64,000 bases of DNA from Staphylococcus muscae (GCF_003019275.1 NZ_CP027848.1:1612001-1676000), one strand, 5' to 3'; positions 32,301 to 43,198 are shown, counted from the first letter of the stretch. The notes: generated from the letters alone by a model not told the origin. Made by a program: numbers and translations.

Positions 32301-34229
32301 ATGAAAGGGTATTTGAAAAATGTCACTTTTGTTGCGATTGACAAGATTGATGTAAATAGAGGTATTCGTCAAGGTTTGTTGATGCTAATTCCCTTCTTAT
32401 ATGGTGTTTATACAAGTCAGATGGCGTTAGCGTTGCTCATTTCAATTGGTACATTTGCACATATTTATGTTTTCAAAGGAACTTTCACATCGCGTATGCG
32501 TGCAGTGACTTTTGCGACGTGTGGTTTGGTTGCTGCGATGATGATGGGGACATTCACTGTGAGTTATCCGATTTTATTTGGTATTGGACTTCTCTTAGTA
32601 GCTGTCATTCCATATTATGTTTTTACCACACTCCATATTCCGGGGCCTTCTTCAACATTCTTTATTATTGCTTATAGTTTATCGAGTGTAATGCCTGAAG
32701 ATCCTCATGCCTTTTTGTATCGAGGTGCTTTAGTTGGATGTGGTGGCTTGTTAGGGATGATTCTTGTTTATGTGGAAAGTAAGTTAAAAGGAGAACAACC
32801 AGAACAAGCGGCAGTTCAACAAGATTTTATACATGTTCGACAATTAGTGTATCATTTTAATGATCAAGTGACATTTAATGATTTAACAAAATCAGCAGTA
32901 AATACATTGATGATGTCATCGGATATTCTAAGTACGACGCGCTCGGCTTTACAACGAAAGTCACCTGCATATCAAAGACTCATTCTGTTGCATCGTGTGG
33001 CTGAAGGAATTTATTCAGAATTGCTGGAGTTGAATGCGAAAGGTCATCGCCCATTGCCATCAATTGTAATCGAAATGATGGATTATATTACGTCGAGTGT
33101 TGTTGAAGGGGTTGCACCGAAAACGCCGTGGCGTAAACGTATTGATATATCAAATGAATACGATGGTTTAGTTCAGCTGATTTACAAAGTGGATGAGGTA
33201 TTACATATGCCGGATCATCAGGTGAAACGTCAAACGCACGTTACATCTCCTCAGTATTTGGCACGATTGAGATATAATTTAACACCAGAATCAATGAATT
33301 TTATTGCGACAATGAAGTACACAGTGATTGTAGGCTGTGCGATTGTGGTTGCTTTGGCTTTTGACTTTGAACGGGCTTATTGGATTCCGTTAAGTGCTCA
33401 CACGGTATTGATCGGGGGTACGACAATTGCGAGTATTGAGAGAGCAGGTGGTCGTTGGATTGGGACACTGATTGGTATCGTAATGGCTATTGCGCTTTTA
33501 TGGTTTGAACCGAGTCTCATAGTGGTTGTCTTTGTCATGTGTATTTGTAGCGCATTGACTGAGATGTTTATTGCGGCAAACTATGCTTTGGCGATGAGTG
33601 TGATTACGGTGCAGGTTATTTTGCTTGGTGGTTTGGCACAAGGTCATTTAACGATGATGATTGCGTTACCTCGTTTTCTTGATACGACAGTAGGTATTCT
33701 TATTGCGGTTCTTGGTGTGCTGTTAATAGGACGACGTTTAGCAAGTAAGCGTCTGCCTGAAATGATGGGTCATGTGACACGTATTGAGAGTCAAATGTTT
33801 CATTATTTATTTTCAAACAATGGTTATCCTATTGAGACAACGGCACGACGGGATATTTTAAGGTTAAAGTTGATGTTGGATAATATGGAGACACTATATC
33901 GCCATGCGTATGGGGAATGGTCTTCTAACCGGAAGCGAACACAATATTATTATCCGGCTATGTTTTTGTTACAACAGATTCATTTTAAGCTACTTCAATG
34001 TTTTCAATTCCCACCAAAAGATTTGTTGAACACAGATACAATGGGTAAGTATTTGCTTGTGTTTGAAAATATTGCCAAACATTTCGAGCAAGGTATTGCA
34101 CAAGATGAAATGATGACATTGCCAGTGTTGAACAATTATGCACAAATACGACGAGCGTTGATGCAGTTACAAGAGATTGCATTGTACGACAAGGGTGATC
34201 AACGTAACCCACATTTATTAGAATATTGA
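32301..34229 (+). CDS. FUSC-family membrane protein (fusaric-acid-resistance/aromatic-acid-exporter type)
   Basis: A protein of 642 residues with the two-half FUSC layout. A first cluster of about six hydrophobic segments (about 25-165) precedes a cytoplasmic region (about 170-340). A second cluster of membrane segments (about 345-480) opens with FERAYWIPLSAHTVLIGGT and includes the ERAGGRWIGTLIG signature, and a second cytoplasmic domain ends the protein. The family exports aromatic acids or similar compounds; the substrate is not predictable. AAGGAG (32287-32292) is 8 nt before the ATG. It stands alone between the rRNA terminator and the convergent regulator gene. Confidence 0.85.
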   Translation: MKGYLKNVTFVAIDKIDVNRGIRQGLLMLIPFLYGVYTSQMALALLISIGTFAHIYVFKGTFTSRMRAVTFATCGLVAAMMMGTFTVSYPILFGIGLLLVAVIPYYVFTTLHIPGPSSTFFIIAYSLSSVMPEDPHAFLYRGALVGCGGLLGMILVYVESKLKGEQPEQAAVQQDFIHVRQLVYHFNDQVTFNDLTKSAVNTLMMSSDILSTTRSALQRKSPAYQRLILLHRVAEGIYSELLELNAKGHRPLPSIVIEMMDYITSSVVEGVAPKTPWRKRIDISNEYDGLVQLIYKVDEVLHMPDHQVKRQTHVTSPQYLARLRYNLTPESMNFIATMKYTVIVGCAIVVALAFDFERAYWIPLSAHTVLIGGTTIASIERAGGRWIGTLIGIVMAIALLWFEPSLIVVVFVMCICSALTEMFIAANYALAMSVITVQVILLGGLAQGHLTMMIALPRFLDTTVGILIAVLGVLLIGRRLASKRLPEMMGHVTRIESQMFHYLFSNNGYPIETTARRDILRLKLMLDNMETLYRHAYGEWSSNRKRTQYYYPAMFLLQQIHFKLLQCFQFPPKDLLNTDTMGKYLLVFENIAKHFEQGIAQDEMMTLPVLNNYAQIRRALMQLQEIALYDKGDQRNPHLLEY

Positions 34230-34232
34230 ATG

Positions 34233-34277
34233 AAACCTCCTTTCAAGTTTTCTTCGGCTTGGTAAGGAGGTTTGTTT
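34233..34277. terminator. Convergent terminator between the FUSC gene and the regulator
   Basis: AAACCTCCTTTCAAG can pair with CTTGGTAAGGAGGTTT, with T-runs outside on the plus strand and A-rich sequence on the other side, so it could serve both genes. Confidence 0.65.
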
Positions 34278-34278
34278 T

Positions 34279-35673
34279 TTATGAGGTTTGTAATGCTCGA
34301 ATGAGTTGTTCGGCATGATGTTGGAGGGCGCTATCATCAATACCACCAAATCCAATGACGAAACTTGGGGGAGTATCAAGCTGTTGAAAGCGGTAATGTG
34401 ACAATGTTTGTAAGTTGATATCGTATGCTTTGAAACGTTTTAAACACGCTTGTTCACTTAATCCATTTGTAATGGTAATGACGAAATGCATGCCTGTTTG
34501 TGCGCCATCGATTTTGCATACAGATGGGTATTGTGATAGATAGTTTATGAGTACATCACGTTTTTGACGATAGATTTTTCTCATGCGATTGAGATGACGT
34601 TCAAACTGGTTACTTTCCATAAACTGGCTGACGATATATTGCGTATGACGTGGGACCGTACCGCCTTCAATATTGGCGGTCCGTTGATACTGTTCAGTGA
34701 GATGAACGGGAAGAACGGCATAAGCGATACGAATACTCGGGGCGATTGACTTTGAGAAAGTACTGACGTAAATGACGCGCTCTGCTTTGTCTAAACTTTG
34801 AAGTGCAGGAATTGGCTTTCCTTCATATCGAAATTCAGAATCATAATCGTCTTCAATAATATAGCGCTCAGAATGTTGACTTGCCCATTTGAGTAATTTT
34901 ATTCTGTTTTGTAGGCTCATGGTTACACCTGTCGGGAACTGGTGACTGGGTGTGATGTATACAATGTTATTTTGACATTGTTCAATATGATCTATATGAA
35001 TACCATTTGCTTGTACGGGAATAAATTGATACGGAATGTGTTTTCGAGTTAGTAGCTGTGGCACTTGTGGATAGATTGGGTCTTCCAGCATAAATGCGTG
35101 TTGTTTAGGTAATAAATCTGTAATGATAGATAATAGTTGTTCAGTCGATGAAGCAATGATAACTTGTTCAGGTGTTGATTGGACACCACGACTGTGAAAA
35201 AGATAGTGACTGATTTGTTGACGTAAAGTGAAGTCACCTTGTGGGTCTCCAGATTCAATCAAGTTGTCTTGTGACTTATCGAATGCTTCTTTGGAAAACT
35301 TACGAAATTGTTCGAATGGAAAATATGCTTTATCAATCGCCCCTAGTTGGAAGTTATAACGATACAAATGATCTGTTTTTGGCTTTGTAACAGCGTGTCT
35401 TTGTGGTGTAATGAGCGGTAATGTATCAATATCACTCACGAAATATCCTGAACGTTGTTTGCTATAAATATATCCCTCATCCAGTAATTGTGCATAAGCA
35501 TTTTCAATGGTTGTTTGACTAATGGATAGATAGTCTCCTAATAAACGTTTTGACGGTAATTTTTCACCTTCTTGTAGTTGTCCGTTAATAATACTGTTGC
35601 GAATATTTTCATATAATTGCATGTAAATCGGTTGTTTTTGTGACTTATCGATATGAAACATAAGCATTTCCAT
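34279..35673 (-). CDS. pdxR: MocR-type GntR regulator of vitamin B6 synthesis (PdxR)
   Basis: A transcription factor of 464 residues with an N-terminal GntR winged helix (about 8-75, IYMQLYENIRNSIINGQLQEGEKLPSKR) fused to a fold-type I aminotransferase-like domain. The PLP-lysine motif is STFSKSIAPSIRIAY, and the DDYDSEFRY segment is conserved. MocR proteins bind PLP without acting as aminotransferases. It is divergent from pdxS, so by position it activates pdxST when PLP is short, as shown for PdxR of other Gram-positives. The start ATG at 35673 has GGAGA 7 nt upstream. Confidence 0.9.
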   Translation of the reverse strand: MEMLMFHIDKSQKQPIYMQLYENIRNSIINGQLQEGEKLPSKRLLGDYLSISQTTIENAYAQLLDEGYIYSKQRSGYFVSDIDTLPLITPQRHAVTKPKTDHLYRYNFQLGAIDKAYFPFEQFRKFSKEAFDKSQDNLIESGDPQGDFTLRQQISHYLFHSRGVQSTPEQVIIASSTEQLLSIITDLLPKQHAFMLEDPIYPQVPQLLTRKHIPYQFIPVQANGIHIDHIEQCQNNIVYITPSHQFPTGVTMSLQNRIKLLKWASQHSERYIIEDDYDSEFRYEGKPIPALQSLDKAERVIYVSTFSKSIAPSIRIAYAVLPVHLTEQYQRTANIEGGTVPRHTQYIVSQFMESNQFERHLNRMRKIYRQKRDVLINYLSQYPSVCKIDGAQTGMHFVITITNGLSEQACLKRFKAYDINLQTLSHYRFQQLDTPPSFVIGFGGIDDSALQHHAEQLIRALQTS

Positions 35674-35781
35674 TTGTTGTTCTCCAATCTGACCCTTTTA
35701 TTTTTTGTTAATTTGATACTTTAACCAGTTCAATTATTAGTATAAGCTACATCTAAACAACTATAAAGGGGGAAATAAATT
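35674..35781. promoter_or_regulatory. Divergent pdxR-pdxS control region
   Basis: 108 nt between divergent starts; must contain both promoters and the PdxR sites. TTGATA (35713-35718) and TATAAG (35741-35746) are 22 nt apart, too far for a standard promoter, as expected for one needing an activator. I did not identify clear repeated PdxR boxes. Confidence 0.5.
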
Positions 35782-36669
35782 ATGACGAAACAAGTTGGAT
35801 CAGAACGTGTAAAACGTGGGATGGCAGAAATGCAAAAGGGTGGCGTCATCATGGACGTTGTAAATGCTGAGCAAGCAAAAATTGCAGAGGCTGCAGGTGC
35901 AGTAGCAGTCATGGCGTTGGAACGTGTACCATCGGATATCCGTGCAGCAGGAGGCGTGGCACGTGCATGTAACCCGAAAATCGTAGAAGAAGTGATGAAT
36001 GCTGTATCAATTCCAGTGATGGCGAAATGCCGTATTGGTCATATTACAGAAGCACGTGTATTAGAAGCGATGAGTGTCGATTACATAGATGAATCAGAAG
36101 TATTAACACCAGCGGATGAAGTGTTTCATTTGAAGAAAAGTGATTACACTGTTCCATTCGTATGTGGCTGTCGTAACTTAGGTGAAGCAGCACGTCGTAT
36201 CGGTGAAGGTGCAGCGATGTTACGTACGAAGGGTGAGCCGGGAACAGGGAACATCGTTGAAGCGGTACGTCATATGCGTCAAGTGAACCAAGAAGTAGCA
36301 CGCATTACGGTAATGAGTGACGATGAGTTGATGACGGAAGCGAAAAACATAGGTGCGCCATACCATATCTTGCAAGACATTAAAAAGCATGGTCGTTTAC
36401 CAGTTGTTAACTTTGCGGCGGGTGGCGTTGCAACGCCACAAGATGCGGCATTGATGATGGAACTTGGTGCAGATGGTGTCTTTGTTGGCTCAGGTATTTT
36501 CAAATCAGAGGATCCAGAAACATTTGCTAAAGCGATTGTACAAGCAACAACACATTATCAAGATTATGAATTAATCGGTCGTCTTGCGAAAGATTTAGGT
36601 GCGGCAATGAAAGGATTGGATATCAATCAACTTTCATTAGAAGAACGCATGCAAGAGCGTGGTTGGTAA
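35782..36669 (+). CDS. pdxS: Pyridoxal 5'-phosphate synthase subunit PdxS
   Basis: The synthase subunit of the DXP-independent route. It makes PLP from ribose-5-phosphate, glyceraldehyde-3-phosphate and ammonia supplied by PdxT. The protein has 295 residues and is very highly conserved: [20 protein letters not shown] with the catalytic lysine region MAKCRIGH, the second-lysine phosphate loop TKGEPGTGN, and [22 protein letters not shown]. The pdxT start follows 1 nt after the stop, giving a two-gene operon. Confidence 0.98.
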   Translation: MTKQVGSERVKRGMAEMQKGGVIMDVVNAEQAKIAEAAGAVAVMALERVPSDIRAAGGVARACNPKIVEEVMNAVSIPVMAKCRIGHITEARVLEAMSVDYIDESEVLTPADEVFHLKKSDYTVPFVCGCRNLGEAARRIGEGAAMLRTKGEPGTGNIVEAVRHMRQVNQEVARITVMSDDELMTEAKNIGAPYHILQDIKKHGRLPVVNFAAGGVATPQDAALMMELGADGVFVGSGIFKSEDPETFAKAIVQATTHYQDYELIGRLAKDLGAAMKGLDINQLSLEERMQERGW

Positions 36670-36670
36670 G

Positions 36671-37228
36671 ATGAGAATTGGTGTATTAGCATTACAAGGG
36701 GCTGTTCGTGAGCATATGCGACAGATTGAAGCGTGTGATCATGAGGCGGTCGCTGTGAAGACTGTCGCACAGTTAGAGACGTTAGATGGTTTGGTGATAC
36801 CAGGTGGTGAGTCTACAACGTTACGTCGTTTGATGACGTTATATGGCTTCAGAGAGGCATTGTGTGAATCTTCACTACCGATGTATGGTACTTGTGCAGG
36901 ACTCATCGTGCTTGCAGATGATATTGAAGGCGAAGAAGGGTACTTGAAAAAGTTGAATATTACGGTTGAACGTAATTCATTTGGTCGCCAAGTAGATAGT
37001 TTTGAATCGATGTTAGATATTGAAGGGATTGAGCAGCCAGTAGAAGGTGTCTTTATCCGTGCGCCACATATCCAATCCGTACGTGAAGGTGTTTCTGTAC
37101 TTGGTACCATTGATGACAAAATCATTGCGGTACAACAAGGACGTTACTTAGGTGTATCATTCCATCCAGAATTAACGGAAGATACATCAATGATGCGTTA
37201 CTTTATTGAAAAAGTGGTTTCTTTATAG
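36671..37228 (+). CDS. pdxT: Pyridoxal 5'-phosphate synthase glutaminase subunit PdxT
   Basis: Glutaminase that feeds ammonia to PdxS. The protein has 185 residues from [15 protein letters not shown]. The class I glutamine amidotransferase triad is visible as C75 (GTCAGLI), H165 and E167 (FHPELTED), with the PGGEST oxyanion motif. An upstream in-frame reading (MVGK) overlaps pdxS, but the ATG at 36671 aligns with known PdxT N-termini. Its ribosome-binding site is weak, so it is probably translated by coupling to pdxS. Confidence 0.97.
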   Translation: MRIGVLALQGAVREHMRQIEACDHEAVAVKTVAQLETLDGLVIPGGESTTLRRLMTLYGFREALCESSLPMYGTCAGLIVLADDIEGEEGYLKKLNITVERNSFGRQVDSFESMLDIEGIEQPVEGVFIRAPHIQSVREGVSVLGTIDDKIIAVQQGRYLGVSFHPELTEDTSMMRYFIEKVVSL

Positions 37229-37296
37229 AGAAATTAAAAGTAGGGCGTTATCAATTATGGATAAATTTTGTTTGAGCAATTGTATCTTTCCATAAG

Positions 37297-37337
37297 AAAA
37301 AGCCATTCAAGTTCATTGTCGAACTTGAATGGCTTTT
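37297..37337. terminator. Bidirectional terminator between pdxT and nupC
   Basis: A perfect 17-bp stem beginning AAAAGCCATTCAAG with a 6-nt loop; A-run and T-run on either side suit both convergent genes. Confidence 0.92.
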
Positions 37338-37343
37338 GTCATA

Positions 37344-38549
37344 TTAAATAAAGAATCCTGCGATTGTTGCAGAGATGAATGATACAAGTGTTGCACCGAA
37401 TAATAGTTTTAATCCGAAGCGGGCAACAACGTCACCTTTTTCATCGTTTAATGATTTGATGGCACCTGAGATGATACCGATTGAGCTGAAGTTGGCAAAT
37501 GATACTAAGAAGACAGATACGACACCAACTGCACGGTCTGATAAGCCTTCTACTTTGCCAAGTTCTGTCATTGCGACGAATTCGTTTGATAATAATTTTG
37601 TTGCCATGATTGAACCAGCGTCAACAGCATCGCTCCAAGGAATCCCTGTTAAGAACGCAAGTGGTGCGAAGATAAAGCCGATTAATGTTTGGAAGTTCCA
37701 GTCTAACGAACCGCCTGAAACCATTGCGATAATACCGCCAACAATTCCGTTTAATAATGAAATCAATGCGATATAACCAATTAACATGGCACCTACGATA
37801 ACAGCAACTTTGAAACCATCTAAAATGTATTCCCCTAACATTTCAAAGAATGATTGTTTTTTCTCGTCTGTATCGATAAGTAACTTATCATTTTCTTCAT
37901 CCACTTTGTATGGATTGATGATTGATGCGATGATGAAACCACCGAATAAGTTTAAGACAACAGCTGTTACAACGAATTCTGGTTTGATCATTGTGAAGTA
38001 TGCCCCAACGATTGACGCAGAAACTGTTGACATGGCAGATGCTGTCAATGTGTATAAACGGTGTTTTGGAATGAACGGTAATTGTTTTTTCAATGAAATG
38101 AATACTTCAGACTGACCTAAGATTGCTGAAGCAACAGCATTATATGATTCTAAACGTCCCATACCGTTAACTTTTGAAATCAAGAAACCAAGTACGTTAA
38201 TGATAACTGGTAAAATCTTTAAATATTGTAAAATCCCGATTAATGCTGAAATAAACACGATCGGTAATAATACGTTAATGAAGAAAGTAGATTCCCCTTC
38301 GTTCATTAAGCCGCCGAATACAAAGTTAATCCCTTCAGATGCTTGTTGAAGCAAATATCCAAACCCTGATGCTACGCCACCAACAATTTTAATCCCGATG
38401 CTCGTTTTAAGTAAGAAAAAGGCTAAAACGACTTGGATGGCAAGCATAAGACCTATGTATTGCCAGCGCACATTTTTTCTGTCTGAGCTTGCAAGAAGCG
38501 CGAGCGCTAAGAAGACAACGATGCCGACAATCCCAATAATAATATGCAT
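37344..38549 (-). CDS. nupC: NupC-family nucleoside transporter
   Basis: A concentrative nucleoside symporter of the CNT family, in the membrane, taking up nucleosides with protons or sodium. The protein has 401 residues and many hydrophobic segments. Diagnostic stretches are SAIIGILQYLKILP, GMGRLESYNAVASAILGQSEVF, PFIPKHRLYTLTASAMSTVSASI, FGGFIIASIINPY and ALVSFANFSSIGI-like SFANFSSIGIISGA. The ATG at 38549 has AGAGGTG 6 nt before it; a longer GTG reading begins inside that site. Convergent with pdxT, and same position in S. aureus. Confidence 0.94.
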   Translation of the reverse strand: MHIIIGIVGIVVFLALALLASSDRKNVRWQYIGLMLAIQVVLAFFLLKTSIGIKIVGGVASGFGYLLQQASEGINFVFGGLMNEGESTFFINVLLPIVFISALIGILQYLKILPVIINVLGFLISKVNGMGRLESYNAVASAILGQSEVFISLKKQLPFIPKHRLYTLTASAMSTVSASIVGAYFTMIKPEFVVTAVVLNLFGGFIIASIINPYKVDEENDKLLIDTDEKKQSFFEMLGEYILDGFKVAVIVGAMLIGYIALISLLNGIVGGIIAMVSGGSLDWNFQTLIGFIFAPLAFLTGIPWSDAVDAGSIMATKLLSNEFVAMTELGKVEGLSDRAVGVVSVFLVSFANFSSIGIISGAIKSLNDEKGDVVARFGLKLLFGATLVSFISATIAGFFI

Positions 38550-38654
38550 GCATGACACCTCTTATTCAAATTTATTAATATTTTCACTAACTCTATAATA
38601 CAACATAAATGAAAGCAATAACATAACAAATTGATAAATTGGAAAACATATTGG

Positions 38655-38702
38655 TTGAAAAAGGTCAAAGAGGGTCATATAATATAGTCAAAGATGGTCA
38701 AA
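38655..38702 (+). promoter_or_regulatory. ctsR operon promoter with two CtsR boxes
   Basis: Promoter TTGAAA (38655-38660), 17 nt, TATAAT (38678-38683). Two heptad direct-repeat operators are seen: GGTCAAAGAGGGTCATA (38663-38679), between -35 and -10, and AGTCAAAGATGGTCAAA (38686-38702), just after the -10. Both match the known CtsR consensus, so the operon is autorepressed and induced by heat or protein damage. Confidence 0.95.
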
Positions 38703-38714
38703 AGGGGTGATATG

Positions 38715-39176
38715 ATGCACAATATGTCAGATATCATAGAGCAATATATTAAGCAGTTGTTTGAAGAAGCGCAAGCCGACGTTGTAGAGATACAGCGTGC
38801 GAATATTGCTGAACGTTTCGATTGCGTACCATCTCAGCTCAACTATGTGATAAAGACAAGATTTACGAATGAACATGGGTATGAAATAGAGAGTAAGCGT
38901 GGTGGTGGTGGTTATATCCGAATCACCAAGATAGAAACGAAAGATCATGCGAATTACATTAAACACTTGTTGTCGTTGATTGGTACATCCTTATCGCAAC
39001 AGCAAGCGTATTATATTATTGATGGTCTGCTCGAGAATGATTTGATTACGGAACGAGAAGCAAAAATGATTGCGGCAGTTATTGATCGTGAAACATTGAA
39101 GTTAGATGTGGCGGCTAGAGATATTATTCGTGCCAATATCATGAAACGGTTGTTACCAGTGATTAATTATTATTAA
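38715..39176 (+). CDS. ctsR: Transcriptional repressor CtsR
   Basis: Repressor of class III heat-shock genes (clp genes and its own operon), inactivated by heat and removed by McsB/ClpCP. The protein has 153 residues from [16 protein letters not shown]. The winged-helix DNA-binding wing is [12 protein letters not shown] with the conserved glycine-rich heat-sensing turn, and the C-terminal half ends [10 protein letters not shown]. Two adjacent ATGs (38712, 38715) follow AAAGGGGTG; 38715 fits the family start. Confidence 0.97.
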   Translation: MHNMSDIIEQYIKQLFEEAQADVVEIQRANIAERFDCVPSQLNYVIKTRFTNEHGYEIESKRGGGGYIRITKIETKDHANYIKHLLSLIGTSLSQQQAYYIIDGLLENDLITEREAKMIAAVIDRETLKLDVAARDIIRANIMKRLLPVINYY

Positions 39177-39196
39177 AGGTGAGAAGGTGATGCGTC

Positions 39197-39733
39197 ATGT
39201 ACCGTCATGAAGAAGAGCAACAACTGAAAAAATTGAACGTAGATAAACAAACAGGCATCCATCTGTCTCATGAATATTCACAAGGACATTCAGATGCACA
39301 ATGGCACGAAGGTGATGATGTTGAAGGCACGTTCGTCATTCAACAGATTCTACAACATCTCGCAGCGAAACACGGCATCAATGTCGATCAAATGATGTTT
39401 CGTGAAGAGAAACGCTGTCCGACTTGCGAGATGACGTTAAAAGACATTGCACATGTTGGTAAGTTTGGCTGTCACGATTGTTATGATACGTTTCGTGATG
39501 ACGTAGCTGACATTGTACGTCGTGTGCAAGGTGGTCATTTGGAGCATTCTGGCAAGTATCCGAAGTCTTCACATACGAAGCGTGCTTTGAAACGCCAAAT
39601 CGAAGAAAAACGTGCTTACTTAGAAACACTCGTTGCACAACAAGCGTTTGAAGAAGCAGCAGTTGTTCGAGATGAAATTCAAGCGTTAGAAGAGACGCAA
39701 CAAAGCGAGGTGTCGAGACGCAATGACGAATGA
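39197..39733 (+). CDS. mcsA: McsA, activator of the McsB arginine kinase, with degenerate N-terminal zinc finger
   Basis: Zinc-binding partner that activates McsB. The protein has 178 residues. The second zinc site is intact (CPTC ... GCHDC around residues 74-96), followed by [18 protein letters not shown] and a C-terminal UVR motif (about 130-170). The N-terminal CXXC pairs found in the S. aureus and Bacillus proteins are missing. This region reads [13 protein letters not shown]...[11 protein letters not shown] and the whole protein has only four cysteines. A stop codon lies in frame 9 nt before the ATG, so a longer N-terminus is not possible without a frameshift. Confidence 0.93.
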   Translation: MYRHEEEQQLKKLNVDKQTGIHLSHEYSQGHSDAQWHEGDDVEGTFVIQQILQHLAAKHGINVDQMMFREEKRCPTCEMTLKDIAHVGKFGCHDCYDTFRDDVADIVRRVQGGHLEHSGKYPKSSHTKRALKRQIEEKRAYLETLVAQQAFEEAAVVRDEIQALEETQQSEVSRRNDE

Positions 39734-40727
39734 ACATGATGCGCCGTTGACGAATGGTCAACAACAAGCGGCGACACAACCTGTTGTGATGTCTTCACGC
39801 ATTCGTTTGGCACGCAACCTTGAAAATTATGTGCATCCATTGATGTTTCCAAACGAAGATGAAGGACATCGTGTTGTTAACGAAGTTCAAGACGCGCTGA
39901 CGGATTTGAAGGTACAGCGATTGTCGGATATGGACCAACAAAGTGCATACAAGCTTGTAGCGAAGCATTTGATCAGTCCAGATCTGACGAAGCAACCTGC
40001 TGCTGCAGTGTTGCTAAACGATGATGAGACGGTCAGTGTGATGGTCAACGAAGAAGATCACGTGCGCATTCAGGTAATGGGACAAGACTTGTCTCTGGAT
40101 GCCTTGTATCAACGTGCTTCGGAAATTGATGATCAACTGGATGCCGAAGTTGATATTAGTTACGATGAGACACTCGGTTATTTGACGACGTGTCCGACGA
40201 ATATCGGAACGGGGATGCGGGCAAGTGTAATGTTGCATCTGCCTGGGTTGTCGATTATGAAGCGCATGAACCGTATTGCACAATCGATCAACCGATTTGG
40301 ATTTACGATTCGTGGTATATACGGTGAAGGATCACAAGTGTACGGTCATGTGTACCAAGTGTCGAATCAGCTGACGCTTGGCAAGTCGGAACACGAGATT
40401 ATCGAAGCATTAACTGAGCTTGTGACACAGATTATTCATGAAGAGTTAGAGGTGCGTCAACGTTTATTGTCACATAAAGAGAATGAGACGTTAGATCGTA
40501 TCTATCGATCGCTTGGTATTTTAAAATATAGCCGTCGCATCTCAGTAGACGAAGCTTCCTATCGATTAAGTGATATTAAGCTCGGTATTGACTTAGGTGT
40601 GCTCGACATGCCAGCGTTTGATTTTAACGCCATGATGATCGCGATACAATCACCATTTTTAATAGATGAAGAAACAACACAATCCATTGAAGCAAAACGT
40701 GCATATATATTAAGACAGTATTTATAA
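39723..40727 (+). CDS. mcsB: Protein-arginine kinase McsB
   Basis: Phosphorylates arginines on damaged proteins, marking them for ClpCP, and inactivates CtsR. The protein has 334 residues of the phosphagen-kinase catalytic fold: [16 protein letters not shown] at the N-terminus, then [44 protein letters not shown] and a [12 protein letters not shown] segment. It overlaps mcsA by 11 nt and is followed 15 nt later by clpC, so all four genes of the operon are tightly linked. Confidence 0.97.
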   Translation: MTNEHDAPLTNGQQQAATQPVVMSSRIRLARNLENYVHPLMFPNEDEGHRVVNEVQDALTDLKVQRLSDMDQQSAYKLVAKHLISPDLTKQPAAAVLLNDDETVSVMVNEEDHVRIQVMGQDLSLDALYQRASEIDDQLDAEVDISYDETLGYLTTCPTNIGTGMRASVMLHLPGLSIMKRMNRIAQSINRFGFTIRGIYGEGSQVYGHVYQVSNQLTLGKSEHEIIEALTELVTQIIHEELEVRQRLLSHKENETLDRIYRSLGILKYSRRISVDEASYRLSDIKLGIDLGVLDMPAFDFNAMMIAIQSPFLIDEETTQSIEAKRAYILRQYL

Positions 40728-40742
40728 ATTGGAGGGTCATTT

Positions 40743-43190
40743 ATGTTATTTGGTAGATTAACAGAACGTGCACAACGTGTATTAGCACATGCACAAGAAG
40801 AAGCAATTCGTTTCAACCATTCAAATATTGGAACAGAGCACTTATTACTAGGTTTGATGAAAGAACCAGAAGGTATTGCTGCAAAGGTATTAGAAAGCTT
40901 TGATATTACCGAAGAAAAGGTTGTTAATGAAGTTGAAAAATTGATTGGACACGGACAAGAGCATATCGGTACATTGCACTATACACCACGTGCGAAAAAG
41001 GTCATTGAATTATCAATGGATGAAGCACGTAAATTGCAACATAACTTTGTTGGAACAGAACATATTTTATTAGGTTTAATTCGTGAAAATGAAGGTGTTG
41101 CAGCACGTGTCTTTGCGAACTTAGACTTAAACATTACGAAAGCACGTGCACAAGTTGTCAAAGCACTTGGTAGTCCAGAAATGGCATCAAATAATGGACA
41201 AGTTTCAAAATCAGACAATACACCAACATTAGATAGCTTAGCACGTGACTTAACGGTTATCGCAAAAGATGGCACGCTTGATCCAGTTATTGGTCGCAGT
41301 AAAGAGATTACACGTGTCATTGAAGTGTTAAGCCGTCGTACGAAGAATAACCCAGTGCTTATCGGTGAACCGGGTGTTGGTAAAACAGCGATTGCAGAAG
41401 GTTTAGCACAAGCAATTGTGAAGAACGAAGTGCCGGAAACATTGAAAAACAAACGTGTAATGTCATTAGATATGGGAACAGTTGTTGCAGGTACAAAATA
41501 TCGTGGTGAATTTGAAGAGCGCTTGAAAAAAGTGATGGAAGAAATTCATCAAGCGGGTAATGTTATTCTCTTTATCGATGAGTTGCACACATTAATCGGT
41601 GCCGGTGGTGCAGAAGGTGCAATCGATGCATCAAACATTTTAAAACCAGCATTGGCACGTGGTGAGATTCAATGTATCGGTGCAACAACGCTAGATGAGT
41701 ACCGTAAACATATTGAAAAAGATGCAGCGCTTGAACGTCGCTTCCAACCAGTCCAAGTGGATGAACCAAGTGTGGAAGATACCATTTCAATCTTGAAAGG
41801 ATTAAGAGATCGTTATGAAGCACACCACCGCATTAATATTTCTGACGAAGCGGTTGAAGCTGCAGCGAAGTTAAGTGACCGTTACGTTCAAGATCGCTTC
41901 TTGCCTGACAAAGCGATTGACTTAATTGATGAAGCAAGTTCAAAAGTACGCTTGAGACATCACACGACACCAACGAATTTGAAAGAACTTGAACAACAAA
42001 TTGAACAAGTGAAAAATGAAAAAGATGCGGCAGTTCATGCGCAAGAATTTGAAAATGCAGCCAATTTACGTGATAAACAAACAAAGTTAGAATCACAATA
42101 TGAAGCAGCAAAAAATGAATGGAAAAATAATCAAGACGATCAACATACGAAATTAACAGCAGATGACATCTCTGAAGTGATTGCGGGCTGGACAGGTATT
42201 CCGTTGACAAGATTGAACGAAACGGAATCTGATCGTTTGTTGAACCTTGAAGAAACATTACATGAACGTGTTATCGGACAAAAAGATGCAGTGACATCAA
42301 TTTCTAAAGCTGTTCGTCGTGCACGAGCGGGTCTTAAAGATCCAAAACGTCCAATCGGTAGTTTTATCTTCTTAGGACCAACAGGTGTTGGTAAAACAGA
42401 ACTTGCACGAGCACTTGCAGAATCGATGTTTGGAGAAGAAGATGCGATGATCCGTGTTGACATGAGTGAATACATGGAGAAACATGCAGTGAGCCGTTTG
42501 GTCGGAGCGCCTCCGGGATATGTGGGTCATGACGACGGTGGTCAATTGACAGAAAAAGTACGTCGTAAACCTTACTCAGTTATTTTATTCGATGAAATTG
42601 AAAAAGCGCATCCAGATATTTTCAACGTATTATTACAAGTGCTAGATGATGGTCATTTAACAGATACAAAAGGCCGTCGTGTTGACTTTAGAAATACAGT
42701 GATCATTATGACTTCTAACGTTGGTGCACAAGAATTACAAGATCAACGTTTTGCTGGTTTTGGTGGCAAATCAGAAGGCAGTGATTATGAAACAATTCGT
42801 AACACGATGATGAAGAGTCTTAAAAATGCTTTCCGCCCAGAATTTTTAAACCGTGTTGATGATATCATCGTCTTCCACAAATTAGATAAAGACGAATTGA
42901 AAGAAATTGTTACAAAAATGGTGAATCAATTAACAAAACGATTATCTGAACAAAATATTCACGTGAGCGTAACAGAAGCAGCGAAAGAGAAAATCGCGTC
43001 AGAAGGTTACGACCCTGAATATGGTGCACGTCCACTCGTTCGTGCAATTCAAAAAACAGTAGAAGACAATTTAAGTGAGTTGATTCTTGAAGGTAAAGAA
43101 TTAAATGGTAAATTAGTCACAGTTGACTATGATGGGAAGACATTCCAATATGATGTGACAGAACGTCCTTCTACTGAACCAACTGCATAA
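40743..43190 (+). CDS. clpC: ATP-dependent Clp protease ATP-binding subunit ClpC
   Basis: AAA+ unfoldase that feeds substrates, including arginine-phosphorylated proteins, to ClpP. The protein has 815 residues: N-domain with two repeats (about 1-145), first AAA module with Walker A GEPGVGKT (208-215), a middle coiled coil with a UVR-like motif ([20 protein letters not shown]), second AAA module with Walker A GPTGVGKT (545-552), and a C-terminal ClpB-D2 domain. RBS GGAGGG precedes the ATG. Last gene of the CtsR operon. Confidence 0.98.
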   Translation: MLFGRLTERAQRVLAHAQEEAIRFNHSNIGTEHLLLGLMKEPEGIAAKVLESFDITEEKVVNEVEKLIGHGQEHIGTLHYTPRAKKVIELSMDEARKLQHNFVGTEHILLGLIRENEGVAARVFANLDLNITKARAQVVKALGSPEMASNNGQVSKSDNTPTLDSLARDLTVIAKDGTLDPVIGRSKEITRVIEVLSRRTKNNPVLIGEPGVGKTAIAEGLAQAIVKNEVPETLKNKRVMSLDMGTVVAGTKYRGEFEERLKKVMEEIHQAGNVILFIDELHTLIGAGGAEGAIDASNILKPALARGEIQCIGATTLDEYRKHIEKDAALERRFQPVQVDEPSVEDTISILKGLRDRYEAHHRINISDEAVEAAAKLSDRYVQDRFLPDKAIDLIDEASSKVRLRHHTTPTNLKELEQQIEQVKNEKDAAVHAQEFENAANLRDKQTKLESQYEAAKNEWKNNQDDQHTKLTADDISEVIAGWTGIPLTRLNETESDRLLNLEETLHERVIGQKDAVTSISKAVRRARAGLKDPKRPIGSFIFLGPTGVGKTELARALAESMFGEEDAMIRVDMSEYMEKHAVSRLVGAPPGYVGHDDGGQLTEKVRRKPYSVILFDEIEKAHPDIFNVLLQVLDDGHLTDTKGRRVDFRNTVIIMTSNVGAQELQDQRFAGFGGKSEGSDYETIRNTMMKSLKNAFRPEFLNRVDDIIVFHKLDKDELKEIVTKMVNQLTKRLSEQNIHVSVTEAAKEKIASEGYDPEYGARPLVRAIQKTVEDNLSELILEGKELNGKLVTVDYDGKTFQYDVTERPSTEPTA

Positions 43191-43198
43191 TAATTTGT

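Noticed and set aside
40979..41452. A 157-codon open frame antisense to clpC
   Set aside because: Shadow of clpC; similar frames occur opposite other AAA+ genes such as ftsH.
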